Positions 5,833-6,439 of a DNA stretch of 6,439 bases are shown here, piece by piece. The notes under the pieces are model-generated. The model worked only from the letters and a program-made list of their open reading frames with translations, searched no databases and had not been told where the DNA came from. The DNA is from Bdellovibrionales bacterium (GTDB lineage Bacteria > Bdellovibrionota > Bacteriovoracia > Bacteriovoracales > Bacteriovoracaceae), in NCBI GenBank assembly GCA_023250775.1, contig JAHFAA010000224.1:1-6439 (forward strand), read 5' to 3'. A program made the position numbers and the translations under genes. The first letter of the stretch is position 1; the number at the start of each line of letters is the position of its first letter.

Positions 5833-6439
5833 CTACGGTAGATTCATCCTTCTAGTCTTGCGTTGGATTGAATCTATACCACGACCCAAGTTATACATCT
5901 GTCGCTGACTTGTTGAGGACTGAAGGAATTTAAGTTCGCCTTGCACAGGTACAACATCGGCTGAATACGCCTTATAACTTGAACTGGCAAAGTTGCTCGG
6001 ATGATTGCCATTAATCAAATCATTGAGAATGTCGGTATTAATGACTGAACTAATGTCAACAAAAAGTCCAATGCCACTTTTTCCAGACTGTTGAGAAGTA
6101 AAAATACCTGCCGATCCCAGCACACCTTGGATATTGAATCCAAGAAAAATATTGGCACCGCCAAGATAGTTCGAGAGCACATCAAATTCTTTGATGGCGG
6201 CGGCGATACCAACGAGTACCGTTTTCTGATCGAGAGCAAAGTAAATTTTCACGTTAGTTCCAGGAATGAGCAGTTCGATGATTGGTACTTGGCCAATACC
6301 GCCAATTGGAATGGGCGAGCCGTTGGGAAGTGTAGGATTGGCCGCTCCTTGAACCTTTGCAACCTCAGAAAGATTGAGGGCAAGCTTGATCTCGTTGAAA
6401 CCGGGAGTGAGAGTGGGGAGAAAACTAATTTCTCCATAA
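5833..6439 (-). CDS. Unrecognised protein, C-terminal 201 residues (5' end outside window)
   Basis: The frame is open from the right edge to the TAG at 5833-5835. I do not recognise the family. A GTG at 6252 could be taken as a start, but the reading frame runs unbroken and protein-like through 62 further codons to the edge, so that GTG is probably an internal valine. The visible part begins with a Leu/Pro-rich stretch, then a Pro-Gly-Ile segment (about residues 38-60 of the fragment), then alternating hydrophobic and polar segments suggesting beta strands, and ends with a basic tail (RKTRRMNLP). There is no cysteine and no obvious membrane helix. This would suit a secreted or outer-membrane-associated beta-rich protein, but that is inference. 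It is the last gene of its transcript, since a strong terminator follows. There is no sequence link to the sugar genes beyond adjacency. Confidence 0.75.
   Translation of the reverse strand, partial: YGEISFLPTLTPGFNEIKLALNLSEVAKVQGAANPTLPNGSPIPIGGIGQVPIIELLIPGTNVKIYFALDQKTVLVGIAAAIKEFDVLSNYLGGANIFLGFNIQGVLGSAGIFTSQQSGKSGIGLFVDISSVINTDILNDLINGNHPSNFASSSYKAYSADVVPVQGELKFLQSSTSQRQMYNLGRGIDSIQRKTRRMNLP

Noticed and set aside
1381..5938. TTAAGTTCG seen four times (1381, 1930, 2251, 5930), all in the same orientation
   Set aside because: On the minus strand each encodes Glu-Leu plus Lys or Asn in frame inside coding sequence, so codon use explains it better than a functional repeat.
6249..6437. 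Short minus-strand frame of 62 codons at the right edge, and another at 6015-6239
   Set aside because: They lie out of frame with the longer gene that ends at 5833 and is followed by a terminator.

Overview
The window reads as part of an envelope or surface-polysaccharide locus of a Gram-negative bacterium. The support is two predicted signal peptides, an SLBB-type polysaccharide-export protein, an O-antigen ligase/polymerase-like membrane protein and a GT4-type glycosyltransferase. Base composition is moderate (not computed). Long, poorly recognisable secreted proteins are common in Bdellovibrio-like bacteria, and that group is a tentative guess. Nothing in the window fixes the taxonomy, and there are no RNA genes, insertion sequences, CRISPR arrays or phage genes.

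Layout from right to left, following the dominant minus strand. (1) 5833 to beyond 6439: the C-terminal 201 residues of an unrecognised protein whose start lies outside the window. It is followed by a clear rho-independent terminator (5764-5794). (2) A 143-bp gap holds that terminator, a 12-bp palindrome and a weak promoter candidate. (3) 4499-5689: a GT4-family glycosyltransferase. (4) 3961-4536, the only plus-strand gene: a small secreted SLBB protein with a C-terminal membrane helix. It converges on the glycosyltransferase gene and their coding ends overlap by 38 bp. (5) A 66-bp divergent intergenic region. (6) 2347-3894: a 515-residue polytopic O-antigen ligase/Wzy-like protein. (7) 1-2354: at least 784 codons of an unrecognised exported protein with Gly-Ser linkers and regularly spaced cysteines, open at the left edge. 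Its start overlaps the stop of the ligase-like gene by 8 nt and has a strong Shine-Dalgarno, so the two are almost certainly co-translated.

Inferred working model: the glycosyltransferase helps build a glycan on the inner membrane, the ligase-like protein polymerises or transfers it in the periplasm, and the SLBB protein takes part in export. The large coupled protein is the unknown partner and the best candidate for something undescribed. The flippase, initiating transferase, co-polymerase kinase and outer-membrane channel expected of a complete pathway are not in this window.
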